Virus record (IMG/VR): IMGVR_UViG_3300007735_000933
Span: 1 to 29,503 of that record
From: a virus
Strand: one strand, 5' to 3'
DNA: 29,503 nucleotides
This document shows, piece by piece, positions 16,105 through 24,603 of this stretch; position 1 is the first letter of the stretch; the number at the start of each line of letters is the position of its first letter. The notes below the pieces were generated by a model. The model was not told the origin of the DNA, made no database searches, and saw only the letters and a list, made by a program, of their open reading frames with translations. A program made the translations under genes and the position numbers.

Positions 16105-17082
16105 ATGAACTACATTATAATTACTTCCATTAATAGTGTGACTGAAGCGATAGAAAAGTATTCGCAGATACAGGATTGGCATATCTTAGTTGTTGGTGAT
16201 GTTAAAAGTACAACTTACTCACACTACAACACAACATTTTTAAACATAGAGCAACAGCACAAGTTACCATACAAATCTATCACTACAACACCCTACAAGC
16301 ACTATTCAAGAAAAAATATTGGCTACTTGTATGCAATTGAACATGGTGCAAATCTAATATTTGATACAGATGATGATACTATACCTTATAATAAAACATT
16401 GCATAGAGATTTTACGTGTGAAACAACCATTGGTGGATTGAAAAGCATTAACCCATATGCATTATTCACCAACGATTATGTTTGGCCTCGAGGTTATGAC
16501 CTTTCTTTATTGGGTAGAGAATCTGAGTATGTGTACTCAAAAACTACATCCAATGTTGGCGTATGGCAAGGCATAATTGACTCTGATACAGATGTGGACG
16601 CAATCTACAGACTAGCAAACAACAAACATATACATTTTGATTCAAATCCAGATATATGCATTGACTACAATTGCTTTGCTCCATTCAATACTCAGAGTAC
16701 TTTATGGAATAATAAACTCTACCCCCTTCTTTACATACCATCATCAGTTGATTTTAGATTTACCGACATACTACGTGGTTATGTAGCGCAACGTATCATG
16801 TGGGATTACGGCTATAAGGTTGGATTCCATGCACCAAATACGCACCAAATTAGAAATGCTCACAATTATTATCATGACCTATTAGGTGAACTCACAATGT
16901 ACAAATGTGTGCCAAATTTGCTAGACATACTAAGAGGTATGGAGTTTAATAATAAATCCATAGAAATGGATTTGCTAGATTGTTATAAGAAGTTGCATAT
17001 TAACAATATTGTTGAGGAGAGTGAACTGCAAAATTTGCAAAATTGGACTCTCGATATCGAATATATAAAGGACAAAAAATGA
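16105..17082 (+). CDS. STELLO/DUF288-like glycosyltransferase
   Basis: This 325-residue protein begins MNYIIITSINSVTEAIEKY. It has the signature NIGYLYAIEHGANLIFDTDDD, with D87, D89, D90 and D91, and later VWPRGYDLSLLG and QGIIDSDTDVDAIYRL (about 155-170). These three motifs in this order are characteristic of the STELLO/DUF288 family, first named for Golgi proteins in plants. Reversibly glycosylated proteins share the DDD motif. A later FRFTDILRGYVAQRIMWDYG is acceptor-side. No transmembrane anchor is seen, unlike the plant proteins. It starts immediately after the methyltransferase stop and overlaps the 4,6-dehydratase start by four bases. Confidence 0.7.
   Translation: MNYIIITSINSVTEAIEKYSQIQDWHILVVGDVKSTTYSHYNTTFLNIEQQHKLPYKSITTTPYKHYSRKNIGYLYAIEHGANLIFDTDDDTIPYNKTLHRDFTCETTIGGLKSINPYALFTNDYVWPRGYDLSLLGRESEYVYSKTTSNVGVWQGIIDSDTDVDAIYRLANNKHIHFDSNPDICIDYNCFAPFNTQSTLWNNKLYPLLYIPSSVDFRFTDILRGYVAQRIMWDYGYKVGFHAPNTHQIRNAHNYYHDLLGELTMYKCVPNLLDILRGMEFNNKSIEMDLLDCYKKLHINNIVEESELQNLQNWTLDIEYIKDKK
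17068..17073 (+). promoter_or_regulatory. Shine-Dalgarno AAAGGA
   Basis: AAAGGA is five bases before the ATG at 17079. It sets the start of the 4,6-dehydratase, whose frame is open upstream. Confidence 0.55.
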
Positions 17083-18032
17083 CTAAAGTAGTATATATAA
17101 CTGGTTGCTTAGGATTTATAGGTTCTTATGTAACCAAAACTTGTTTGGATTTGGGTTGGTATGTTAAAGGTGTAGATAAAATAACTTATGCTGCAAATAA
17201 AGACCTATTAACACAATTTAAAAAATACCCAAATTTTTCATTTGTTAATTGTGATATAAACGATTTAAAATTTTTATACGATTGTGATTATGTAATTAAT
17301 ACTGCCGCAGAAACTCATGTCGGTAATTCAATATTTGAAAGTGGTGTTTTTGTTGAATCAAATGTAAAAGGTGTTCATAATTTATTAGAACTAATTAAAA
17401 ATCATAGAGGAGAAAATATAGATAAACCAACATTATTACATTTTAGTACTGATGAAGTTTATGGTGATATTGAAGAGGGTGAGCACATTGAAACGGATTT
17501 ATTAAAACCATCAAACCCATATTCAGCTACAAAAGCAGCGGCAGATATGTTAGTTATGGCGTGGGGAAGAACATACGGATTACCATATATTATAGTAAGG
17601 CCTACAAACAACTATGGTATTGGGCAATATGTTGAAAAGTTAATACCAAAAACTTGTAAATACTTAAAATTAGGTAGAAAAGTTCCATTACACAATGGTG
17701 GAACACCCATAAGAAATTGGTTACATGCACAAGATACCGCTGATGCTATAATCACAATTATAAACGCAGGAGTTAAAAATGAAATTTATAATATTTGTGG
17801 TGGATTTGAGCAAAATAATTTGGAAACTGTAAAAAAGATTTGTATATTAGACAATAAAAATTTAGAAGAGTTGGATAATTATATTGATTTTTCTTGTGTA
17901 AGACCAGGACAAGACGTTAGATACGCTTTAAATGATTCTAAATTACAAAGGTTAGGGTGGGTGCCAAAAAAAGAATTTGATAACGAATTACCATTAATAA
18001 TTGAACATTATAAAAATAAATTTATATGGTAG
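17079..18032 (+). CDS. Nucleotide-sugar 4,6-dehydratase (RmlB/SDR family)
   Basis: This 317-residue protein is an extended short-chain dehydrogenase. The NAD-binding loop is GCLGFIGS (residues 9-16). The catalytic set is T124-D125-E126 in HFSTDEVYG and Y148/K152 in NPYSATK; the TDE triad is specific to 4,6-dehydratases. Later segments VRPTNNYGIGQYVEKLIPK and NWLHAQDTADAI match RmlB. It would convert an NDP-hexose, perhaps dTDP- or CDP-glucose, to the 4-keto-6-deoxy sugar. That product is the normal substrate for ColD/DdhC-type enzymes such as the one at 9969. Nucleotide specificity cannot be read. No rmlA nucleotidyltransferase is in the window, so the host or another phage region must supply it. 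Confidence 0.9.
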   Translation: MTKVVYITGCLGFIGSYVTKTCLDLGWYVKGVDKITYAANKDLLTQFKKYPNFSFVNCDINDLKFLYDCDYVINTAAETHVGNSIFESGVFVESNVKGVHNLLELIKNHRGENIDKPTLLHFSTDEVYGDIEEGEHIETDLLKPSNPYSATKAAADMLVMAWGRTYGLPYIIVRPTNNYGIGQYVEKLIPKTCKYLKLGRKVPLHNGGTPIRNWLHAQDTADAIITIINAGVKNEIYNICGGFEQNNLETVKKICILDNKNLEELDNYIDFSCVRPGQDVRYALNDSKLQRLGWVPKKEFDNELPLIIEHYKNKFIW

Positions 18033-19816
18033 GTGAGCATAAAATTGGGGCTGATTTAATTGTAGATTTTTTAGTTGAAAAAGAGATAGATACTGTATTT
18101 GGTGTGATTGGATCAGCAAATGCATATATATTTGACCGTATCGTAAGAAGAGGTTACACTAAAATTATATATATGCATCATGAACAATCTGTAGTAATGG
18201 CCGCTGGGGCATATTACAGAGCTAGCGGTAAGCTATCAGCCGCTATAGTAACAGCCGGGGGTGGTGCTGCTAACGCAGTAACTGGTGTGGTTTGTAATTG
18301 GGCTGATTCTATTCCTTGTCTTATTATTGCTGGGCAGGAAAGCTCATTATATATTAAAGACCATAATTGTCTTAGAATGTATGGTACACAAGGATTTAAT
18401 ACCATAAAAATGATACAAGGTGTTACTAAGTATTCTATATGTGTTACTAATAAAAATAAACTACTCAGTAACCTACAAGAAGCTTATTATCAAGCAATGG
18501 TGGGTCGGCCAGGTCCAGTGTGGGTTGATATTCCATTTGATATTCAAGGGGCAGTAGTTGATGAAAACCAATTACAACAATTCACCCCAGAAGTATTACC
18601 ACCAAACAATAATCATATTGCTGAAGTATTAGAGTTACTATCTAAATCAGAGAGACCAGTAATTTTAGCAGGGCATGGGGTTAAACTATCTAACTCAATA
18701 CCAAACTTTAGATGTCTTATTAATAAGCTGAAAATTCCAACTGTACTATCGTGGCTTGGTATTGATATTTTACACGAAAATCACCCCTATAATTTTGGCC
18801 GTCCGGGATTGTATGGTCAAAGACGTGCTAATTTTGTTATACAAAACTGCGATTTACTAATTGTGTTAGGAAGTAGGTTATCACTACCACAAACAGGATA
18901 TAATATAAAAAATTTTGCACCTAATGCAAAAATCATAATCATAAATAATGACTCAGAAGAATTAGCAAAGCATGTAAATCGTTATGAACTACCCATCAAT
19001 ACAGATTGTGGTGAGTTTATTAGAGAGCTACTAGAACATGCTATCGATTGCTTTAAACCTGAATGGTATAGTAAGTGTGTTTCATATGCCAATAATTTTC
19101 CACCAATTGAACCCTATCATTTAGAAGATAACAAAAAGTACAATAATTCTTATGTGACTGTTGATAAATTATCAGATATACTAGATGAAGATGCCATTAT
19201 AATTTTAGATCAAGGTACTCCTTTAGCGAGTGGGCACCAAGCTTTAAAAATTAAACAAAATCAGATTGTATTCTCATCAAATGGATTAGGAGAGATGGGT
19301 AATGGATTACCTTCAGCCATTGGTGCGGCGGTTGCTAATCCAACAAAGCAAGTAGTTGCATTAATAGCAGATGGGAGTACGATGATGAATCTGCAGGAGT
19401 TCCAAACTGTAATTGGATATAATCTTCCTATAAAATTTGTATTATTTAATAATGAAGGTTATTTATTTATTAAACATACCCAAAAAATGTTATTTAATGG
19501 CCGATATACTGGAGTGAATAGTAATACTGGGGTTTCAATGCCAAATTATGAAAAGATTGCTAATGCCTTTGGTTTAATCTATATGAATACATATACCCAT
19601 AGTATTGAAAATGCTCTAAAAACTGAAGGCCCAGTATTATTTGAAACTTTTATGAATCCCGAACAAGAGCTTTTACCTAAAGTTAAAGGGATTGTTACTA
19701 ATGATGGTATATTAGCCCCACCGTTAGAAGAGATGTCACCACTTTTATCTCTAAAGCAGGTAAAGAGTAATATGATATTAGGTCTAAATGAAATTTCACA
19801 TAAAATCCAAAGATGA
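18026..19816 (+). CDS. TPP-dependent enzyme, acetolactate-synthase-like
   Basis: This 596-residue protein has the three-domain thiamine diphosphate enzyme layout. The N-terminal domain holds the activating glutamate E53 in MHHEQSVVMAAGAYYR, then TAGGGAANAVTG and WADSIPCLIIAGQE, as in acetolactate synthase. A middle domain with LILAGHGV and IVLGSRLSLPQTG follows. The C-terminal domain has GEMGNGLPSAIGAA and the TPP/Mg motif ADGSTMMNLQEF with FVLFNNEGY about 20 residues on; the usual first Gly of GDG is Ala. It would bind or decarboxylate a 2-keto acid such as pyruvate. In Yersinia, YerE of this family adds a two-carbon unit to a keto-sugar. It starts inside the 4,6-dehydratase end, so a sugar-linked role is favoured over amino acid synthesis. 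Confidence 0.88.
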   Translation: MVGEHKIGADLIVDFLVEKEIDTVFGVIGSANAYIFDRIVRRGYTKIIYMHHEQSVVMAAGAYYRASGKLSAAIVTAGGGAANAVTGVVCNWADSIPCLIIAGQESSLYIKDHNCLRMYGTQGFNTIKMIQGVTKYSICVTNKNKLLSNLQEAYYQAMVGRPGPVWVDIPFDIQGAVVDENQLQQFTPEVLPPNNNHIAEVLELLSKSERPVILAGHGVKLSNSIPNFRCLINKLKIPTVLSWLGIDILHENHPYNFGRPGLYGQRRANFVIQNCDLLIVLGSRLSLPQTGYNIKNFAPNAKIIIINNDSEELAKHVNRYELPINTDCGEFIRELLEHAIDCFKPEWYSKCVSYANNFPPIEPYHLEDNKKYNNSYVTVDKLSDILDEDAIIILDQGTPLASGHQALKIKQNQIVFSSNGLGEMGNGLPSAIGAAVANPTKQVVALIADGSTMMNLQEFQTVIGYNLPIKFVLFNNEGYLFIKHTQKMLFNGRYTGVNSNTGVSMPNYEKIANAFGLIYMNTYTHSIENALKTEGPVLFETFMNPEQELLPKVKGIVTNDGILAPPLEEMSPLLSLKQVKSNMILGLNEISHKIQR

Positions 19817-20505
19817 ATTTAACATTACAAAGTATTCCCTCACCATTAGTATCCGAAGTACTTGCGAGTACACAACTAGATGGTATTGTACTAGATACAG
19901 AGCATGGTTACTATAATAATGAAACCTTGTTTAGTTGTATACAAATTATTACATTAATGCAAAAAAAATGCTTTGTTCGCTTTACCGACCTTAATAAACA
20001 ACTAATACGAATGTGTTTAGACGCCGGTATTGATGGGGCAATTTTTTCTACTATTGAATCATATCAACAAGGTATAGAAGCTATAAAGTATTGTACTTAT
20101 CCAATTCATGGGGGTGTTCGTGGTAGTGCATTGGTAAGAGAAAATAAGTATGGAGAGTTGGAAATTGGAAAAAAAAGACCTATATTAATAGGACAAGTTG
20201 AAACAAAAGAGGCAGTAAACAATCTATCAGATATACTCAAGTGTGGTTTTGATTACTATGTAATTGGCCCATATGATTTATCTGCAAGTTTAGGCTGCAC
20301 GGCAGATTGGAATAATCCATTATATAAAGAATATTATGAAAAGATTAATCAGTTTATCCCACAAGATAATTTAGGTGCATTCTTGCCTTCAAAACAAGAT
20401 ATAAATAAATTTTTAGCTGATAACAAAGCAAGACCTAGTCTATTAATCTGGGGGTTAGATGTAGATTTTATTAAACAAGGAATTAAAAATATAAAAGTAA
20501 TATGA
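19813..20505 (+). CDS. HpcH/HpaI-family aldolase
   Basis: This 230-residue protein is a class II pyruvate-type aldolase. DTEHGYY holds the catalytic His (H31). VRFTD has the conserved Arg. The metal ligands are the Glu of GQVETKEAVNN and the Asp of IGPYDLSASLG. The ordinary family length is about 250-265, so the N-terminus is slightly short, but every catalytic motif is kept. Family members cleave or form 4-hydroxy-2-keto acids from pyruvate and an aldehyde. It is coupled to the TPP gene by an ATGA overlap and to the DJ-1-like gene in the same way. Both enzymes use 2-keto acids, so they may share a metabolite. Confidence 0.88.
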   Translation: MNLTLQSIPSPLVSEVLASTQLDGIVLDTEHGYYNNETLFSCIQIITLMQKKCFVRFTDLNKQLIRMCLDAGIDGAIFSTIESYQQGIEAIKYCTYPIHGGVRGSALVRENKYGELEIGKKRPILIGQVETKEAVNNLSDILKCGFDYYVIGPYDLSASLGCTADWNNPLYKEYYEKINQFIPQDNLGAFLPSKQDINKFLADNKARPSLLIWGLDVDFIKQGIKNIKVI

Positions 20506-21056
20506 AACAAAATAAAGCATTAATAATGACCTATGAAGGTTATAAAGACTACGAAGCTATTTATCCATACTATCGTCTACTCGAAGAAGGGTTTCAAGTA
20601 GATGTTATATCAAATACTATCAATAATGTAAAAGGAATATTAGGAGGATCAATTCCAAGTCATTTTTTGCTTAAGGAGCTACAAGATCTAAATAAGTTTG
20701 AAAAATTCCTAAACGAATATGATATCCTTATTATCCCAGGTGGTGTAACGTCATTAGAAAAGCTTCGTTTGGAAGTTACAGCAGTTAAGTTTATTATTAA
20801 GTGGAATAAACTAGGTAAGATTATTGGGAGTATCTGTTCTGGTGCTCAAATGCTTATCACAGCAAAAATCTTACAAGGAAGAAGAGTGTCTGCTTATTAT
20901 AGCATGGAGCAAGATATTTGGAATGCTGGAGCTACATTTATTGATGCACCAGTAGTAGTTGATGATAATATTATAAGTAGCCCACATTATAAATGGGTTG
21001 GTCATTGGATGAAAGAGGTAATACAAACCTATAATAAGTTAAGTTATGAGCCATAA
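20502..21056 (+). CDS. DJ-1/PfpI superfamily protein
   Basis: This 184-residue protein has the class I glutamine amidotransferase-like fold. The conserved Glu is E18 in the KDYEAIYPYYRL segment, and the nucleophile elbow Cys is C112 in SICSGAQ. FLNEYDILIIPGG and GRRVSAYYSMEQDIWNAGATF complete the usual PfpI/DJ-1 series. Members include glyoxalases, isocyanide hydratases and small-molecule hydrolases. The elbow is CSG instead of the CHG of proteases, so a proteolytic role is unlikely. In this operon it may act on a keto or aldehyde intermediate, or repair glycated products. It overlaps both neighbours. Confidence 0.82.
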   Translation: MKQNKALIMTYEGYKDYEAIYPYYRLLEEGFQVDVISNTINNVKGILGGSIPSHFLLKELQDLNKFEKFLNEYDILIIPGGVTSLEKLRLEVTAVKFIIKWNKLGKIIGSICSGAQMLITAKILQGRRVSAYYSMEQDIWNAGATFIDAPVVVDDNIISSPHYKWVGHWMKEVIQTYNKLSYEP

Positions 21057-21726
21057 TAAAAATGTTGTAAAAAAACCATGGGGGTATGAGTATCTTGCTT
21101 ATGAAAATGAGGAAGTGGGTTTGTGGTTTCTTAATATTAAGAAAAATCAAAGTACCTCAATGCATTGCCACCCAACTAAAACTACAGGATTAGTTCTTTT
21201 AGATGGAATTGCAGAGATATCTTTTTTAAGTGATAAGAGAATACTACAAGGTTTAGATAAGGTTATGATACGTAGAGGGTTATTTCACCAAACTAAAGCA
21301 TTATCCGATCAGGTATTATTACTTGAGATTGAGACCCCAAAAGATAAACATGACCTGGTTCGATTGTTTGATAAATATGGAAGAGAGTCTAAACCATATG
21401 AGGATAATAGCTTTGAGTATCCGAAAGAGTCTGATTGTCTTTGGATTAAAGAACCGGAACTTAATCAATCTTACATCTATAATTTTGGCGGAAACACTCT
21501 TATAGTAGAAAATATAAATGATATAGATGTTATAAACAGAAAAAAAGACACAGATCTACTTATGTTTCTTAAAGGTGGTTTAGTTAGAAATATCAACAAT
21601 AAAGCTTATCTAGTTACTATTCCTGGTGATGTAGGCTTTGCAAATATTATTAAACAAGTATCAAGTCAACTAGATGGTGTGGCTGATAATACTATTATAA
21701 TGACAATACAAAAGTATGATAGATAA
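21046..21726 (+). CDS. Cupin-domain protein
   Basis: This 226-residue protein opens with VVKKPWGYEYL, as in mannose-6-phosphate isomerase-type cupins. The metal motif is H40-x-H42 in SMHCHPTKTTGLVLLDG, with a later His in MIRRGLFHQTKAL. A second, more degenerate beta domain follows from about residue 140 (NFGGNTLIVEN, LVTIPGDVGFA), so it may be a two-domain protein with one working site. Sugar isomerase, epimerase or small-molecule binding are all possible. It sits between the DJ-1-like and HAD genes with short overlaps, in the six-gene metabolic block. Confidence 0.8.
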   Translation: MSHNKNVVKKPWGYEYLAYENEEVGLWFLNIKKNQSTSMHCHPTKTTGLVLLDGIAEISFLSDKRILQGLDKVMIRRGLFHQTKALSDQVLLLEIETPKDKHDLVRLFDKYGRESKPYEDNSFEYPKESDCLWIKEPELNQSYIYNFGGNTLIVENINDIDVINRKKDTDLLMFLKGGLVRNINNKAYLVTIPGDVGFANIIKQVSSQLDGVADNTIIMTIQKYDR

Positions 21727-22105
21727 ATTCCCTCCTGGATTTGAAAAAGATGTTAATAACATCGCAATTGACTTTGATGGAGTCATTCACAACTTCGACA
21801 AGGGTTTTCACGATGGTACCTGTTATGGTGACCCTTTGCCTGGGTCACTAGATGCTATTAAAAAGCTAGCTACACAATACAATATAATTATATTTACCGC
21901 TAAGGCAAAACCAAACCGACCACTAATAAATGGTAAGACTGGTACTCAACTTGTATCTGAGTGGTTAGAGAAGCACAATGTGCTAGACTACATCTCAGAA
22001 ATAACATCAGAGAAACCTAGGGCCTTTTTATACATCGATGATAATGGTTATAGATTTAATAATTGGAATGATACTTTAAACTTTATTAAGAATGGTTTTA
22101 ATTGA
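21716..22105 (+). CDS. HAD-superfamily phosphatase
   Basis: This 129-residue small HAD protein has motif I IDFDGVI with D19 (nucleophile) and D21 (acid), motif II FTAK with T61, and motif III/IV around K100 and D108-D109 in FLYIDDNGYRF. There is no cap domain beyond a short insert, so it probably acts on small or exposed phosphates such as a sugar or acid phosphate. The family includes phage and LPS-cluster phosphatases similar to KdsC in role. Its stop overlaps the start of the Ldh2-like gene by 14 bases. A step that removes phosphate before or after an aldolase reaction is a reasonable inference. Confidence 0.82.
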   Translation: MIDKFPPGFEKDVNNIAIDFDGVIHNFDKGFHDGTCYGDPLPGSLDAIKKLATQYNIIIFTAKAKPNRPLINGKTGTQLVSEWLEKHNVLDYISEITSEKPRAFLYIDDNGYRFNNWNDTLNFIKNGFN

Positions 22106-23126
22106 TTCTAACAAATTCAGAGCAGTAATGTATGAGTGTATGTTATCAACTGGTGTTGAGGTTGAAGTTGCTAATGCAGTAACTGAATCTCTAATTGAAA
22201 CCTCTTTAAGAGGTGTTGACTCTCATGGTATTCACTTATTCCCACACTATTATAAGGAATTAACTCTTAATAGGCTCAACAAGAATTCTAATATTGAAAT
22301 AGAACAAAAAAGTCCTTCTGTATCTATACTAGATGCTAAAAATACATTTGGGCATTTTGCTGGAAAAAAAGCTATGTTAGAAGCAATTCAATTAGCACAA
22401 CATACTGGAATTGGGGTTGTTAGTGTAAAGAACTCAACACATTTCGGGGCAGCTTGGTACTTCACTAATATTGCTGCAAGATATGAAATGATTGGGCTGG
22501 CATTAACTAATACTGAAGCATTAGTTAATGCTTATGGAAGCAAAGAAACTTTTTTTGGAACTAATCCAATAGCCTTTTCAGCTCCAATGAGAGATGAAAA
22601 TCCTTATTGTTTAGATATGGCAACTTCTACAATACCTTGGAATAAAGTTAAAAATTATAAAAGACAAAATAAGCCTTTAAAATTAGAATGGGCCTATGAT
22701 AACAATGGACAACCAACTATAGATCCTCATCATGCCGCATCACTCAGTAGTATTGGTGGTTATAAAGGATTTGGATTAGGAATGCTTATTGAAATATTAT
22801 GTTCAGGACTAACCACAGGTCCAATGAGTAAACAGATTGCACCTCTTTATGACTTATCTATAACTTATAATAGAAATATAAGCCACTTTTTTATGGCTTT
22901 AGATATCTCTAGGTTTGTATCTGTTAATTGGTTTAAAGGTTATCTTTCAGACATGGCTACTCAAATCAGGAATTTACCAAAAGTAGGAACGAATGATGTT
23001 ATGGTAGCAGGTGATAAAGAAAAAATGTCATATGAACATAGAAAGCTTAATGGTATACCTATAGAAGATTCTATGTTATTAGAATTTCTTTCAATTTCAA
23101 ATAAATTTAATCATACTATTTTATGA
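22092..23126 (+). CDS. Ldh2/MdhC-family malate/lactate-type dehydrogenase
   Basis: This 344-residue protein belongs to the Ldh2/YlbC (type 2 malate/L-lactate) dehydrogenase family, which reduces 2-keto acids or imines with NAD(P)H. It keeps RGVDSHG with the catalytic H45, NSTHFGAAWYF, GTNPIAFSAP, DMATSTIPWNKV, and the GGYKGFGLGMLIEILCSGLTTG substrate-cofactor region. Length matches the family (330-360). It is the last gene of the metabolic block; with the aldolase and TPP enzyme it could reduce the keto group of a product to a hydroxy acid. The stop overlaps the next gene by four bases. Confidence 0.87.
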   Translation: MVLIDSNKFRAVMYECMLSTGVEVEVANAVTESLIETSLRGVDSHGIHLFPHYYKELTLNRLNKNSNIEIEQKSPSVSILDAKNTFGHFAGKKAMLEAIQLAQHTGIGVVSVKNSTHFGAAWYFTNIAARYEMIGLALTNTEALVNAYGSKETFFGTNPIAFSAPMRDENPYCLDMATSTIPWNKVKNYKRQNKPLKLEWAYDNNGQPTIDPHHAASLSSIGGYKGFGLGMLIEILCSGLTTGPMSKQIAPLYDLSITYNRNISHFFMALDISRFVSVNWFKGYLSDMATQIRNLPKVGTNDVMVAGDKEKMSYEHRKLNGIPIEDSMLLEFLSISNKFNHTIL

Positions 23127-23974
23127 AAATAGCAATTATAGGTGCAAACGGATTTTTAGGTTCAAATTTTGTAAAAAAATTACAAAATGAGAAACACGAA
23201 ATTTGTTCAATAATACGGAGTACAATTAATCCATTTGAAAAAATATTAGAATTTGAACCTGATGTAGTTGTTCATTTTGCATGGAATGGTGGTAATAATT
23301 ACGAAAGTGTGAGTGATATAAAACAATTTGATAATGTTATAAATGGTATTGAATTACTGAACCCATTAAATATATTATCAAAAAAACCAAAATTTATTGG
23401 AATCGGAAGCTTTTCAGAATATGGAAATTTAAAACACCCAGCAAGTGAAACTGATAAAGAATGTCCAAATAATTTATATGGGTTATCTAAATATACATTC
23501 AAAAATTATAGTAAAATGTTATGTGAAAAATTTAATATGAATTGGGTTTGGGTAAGACCTTGTTACACTTATGGGCCGGGTGACATTTCTACAAGATTAA
23601 TTCCTAAAGTAATTAATACTATTATAAACAATCAAAAATTAGAATTGGATAGTTGTAATAAAATAATAGATTATCTTTATATTGATGATTTTACTAATTA
23701 TTTATACAAATTGGTTATTGGTGATAATACCGATGGCATATATAACTTATGTTCTGGTAATCAATATAATTTAAAAGAGGTTATACACACAATATGTAAA
23801 TTAATGAATAGCTCTGATAATATTATTTTTAACGCTACTAATGGCAGAAATTTAACATCCCCAATCATATGTGGATACAATCATAAAATAAAAAAATACA
23901 GTAAAATAACAAAATTAACAGAACTAACCGATGGGTTAAATAAAACAATAAATTATTATAAAAATGAAAGATAA
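23123..23974 (+). CDS. NAD-dependent epimerase/dehydratase (sugar reductase-like SDR)
   Basis: This 283-residue extended SDR has the cofactor loop GANGFLGS (residues 8-15), the Ser in IGIGSFSEYG, and the catalytic YGLSK. VWVRPCYTYGPGD and DYLYIDDF follow. The SFSEYG plus YGLSK pair, with no TDE triad, points to a 4-reductase or epimerase of the RfbJ (CDP-abequose synthase) or WcaG type, not a dehydratase. It could reduce the keto group left after the 3-dehydratase or TPP steps. It is more AT-rich to the eye than the six-gene block before it, like the two genes after it. Nucleotide specificity is unknown. Confidence 0.85.
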   Translation: MKIAIIGANGFLGSNFVKKLQNEKHEICSIIRSTINPFEKILEFEPDVVVHFAWNGGNNYESVSDIKQFDNVINGIELLNPLNILSKKPKFIGIGSFSEYGNLKHPASETDKECPNNLYGLSKYTFKNYSKMLCEKFNMNWVWVRPCYTYGPGDISTRLIPKVINTIINNQKLELDSCNKIIDYLYIDDFTNYLYKLVIGDNTDGIYNLCSGNQYNLKEVIHTICKLMNSSDNIIFNATNGRNLTSPIICGYNHKIKKYSKITKLTELTDGLNKTINYYKNER

Positions 23975-24602
23975 AGTAACAATAAAAGATGATAAGTGGG
24001 TGTGGCCTTTAATTGATGAAAATTCTTGGGAAGGACAAAATGAATTTACCGAAATAGCTGAAAAACTATTACCCCATGTCAAAAATAAAAATATAATGAT
24101 TCAGGCGGGTGGAAATTGTGGATTTCTTTTAAGTAAATTCGTTGAGCATTTCAATATCATATATACATTTGAACCAGACCCTATAAATTTTTATTGTCTT
24201 AATCAAAATGTAACATCGCAAAATGTGATAAAAATGCAGGCGTGTTTGGGAAACACACCATCAACTGTAAAAACCCAACAACTTATAAGACCTGAAAGAT
24301 TACATGATATTGGCGGAGTTCATATTGTAGGCGAAGGTTATACACCAACAATTTTAATTGATAATCTTAATTTAAGTGGTTGTGATTTGATTCAGTTAGA
24401 TGTAGAAGGTTATGAATTAAATGCTTTATTGGGTTCTATTGAGACTATTAAAAAATATAAACCTGTTTTATGTATTGAATTTTGTGAAAAATGGTTAAAT
24501 AGATACGAATGTAATTCTGATAAACTATATGAATTAATATCGGAATTGGGATATACTCAAGTTGATGAGTATGGTTCTGATAAAATTTTCATTTATAAAT
24601 AA
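23964..24602 (+). CDS. FkbM-family methyltransferase
   Basis: This 212-residue protein has the FkbM signature: QAGGNCGFL as the SAM loop, YTFEPDPINFYCLNQN (acidic end of strand 2), and LIQLDVEGYELNALLGS with D146 and E148, the family hallmark. A final IEFCEKW strand and YTQVDEYGSDKIFIYK complete the fold. FkbM enzymes are usually O-methyltransferases and are frequent in LPS and polysaccharide clusters. It overlaps the upstream reductase by 11 bases, so the two may act on the same sugar. Target is unknown. Confidence 0.9.
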   Translation: MKDKVTIKDDKWVWPLIDENSWEGQNEFTEIAEKLLPHVKNKNIMIQAGGNCGFLLSKFVEHFNIIYTFEPDPINFYCLNQNVTSQNVIKMQACLGNTPSTVKTQQLIRPERLHDIGGVHIVGEGYTPTILIDNLNLSGCDLIQLDVEGYELNALLGSIETIKKYKPVLCIEFCEKWLNRYECNSDKLYELISELGYTQVDEYGSDKIFIYK

Positions 24603-24603
24603 T

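Noticed and set aside
18026-19816. Acetolactate synthase for branched-chain amino acid synthesis
   Set aside because: It has no ilvN, ilvC or ilvD neighbours and lies among sugar genes, so a glycan-linked role is more likely than amino acid supply.
21323-21505. Plus-strand open frame of 60 codons inside the cupin gene
   Set aside because: It is a shadow of the cupin frame, which has clear metal-binding motifs.
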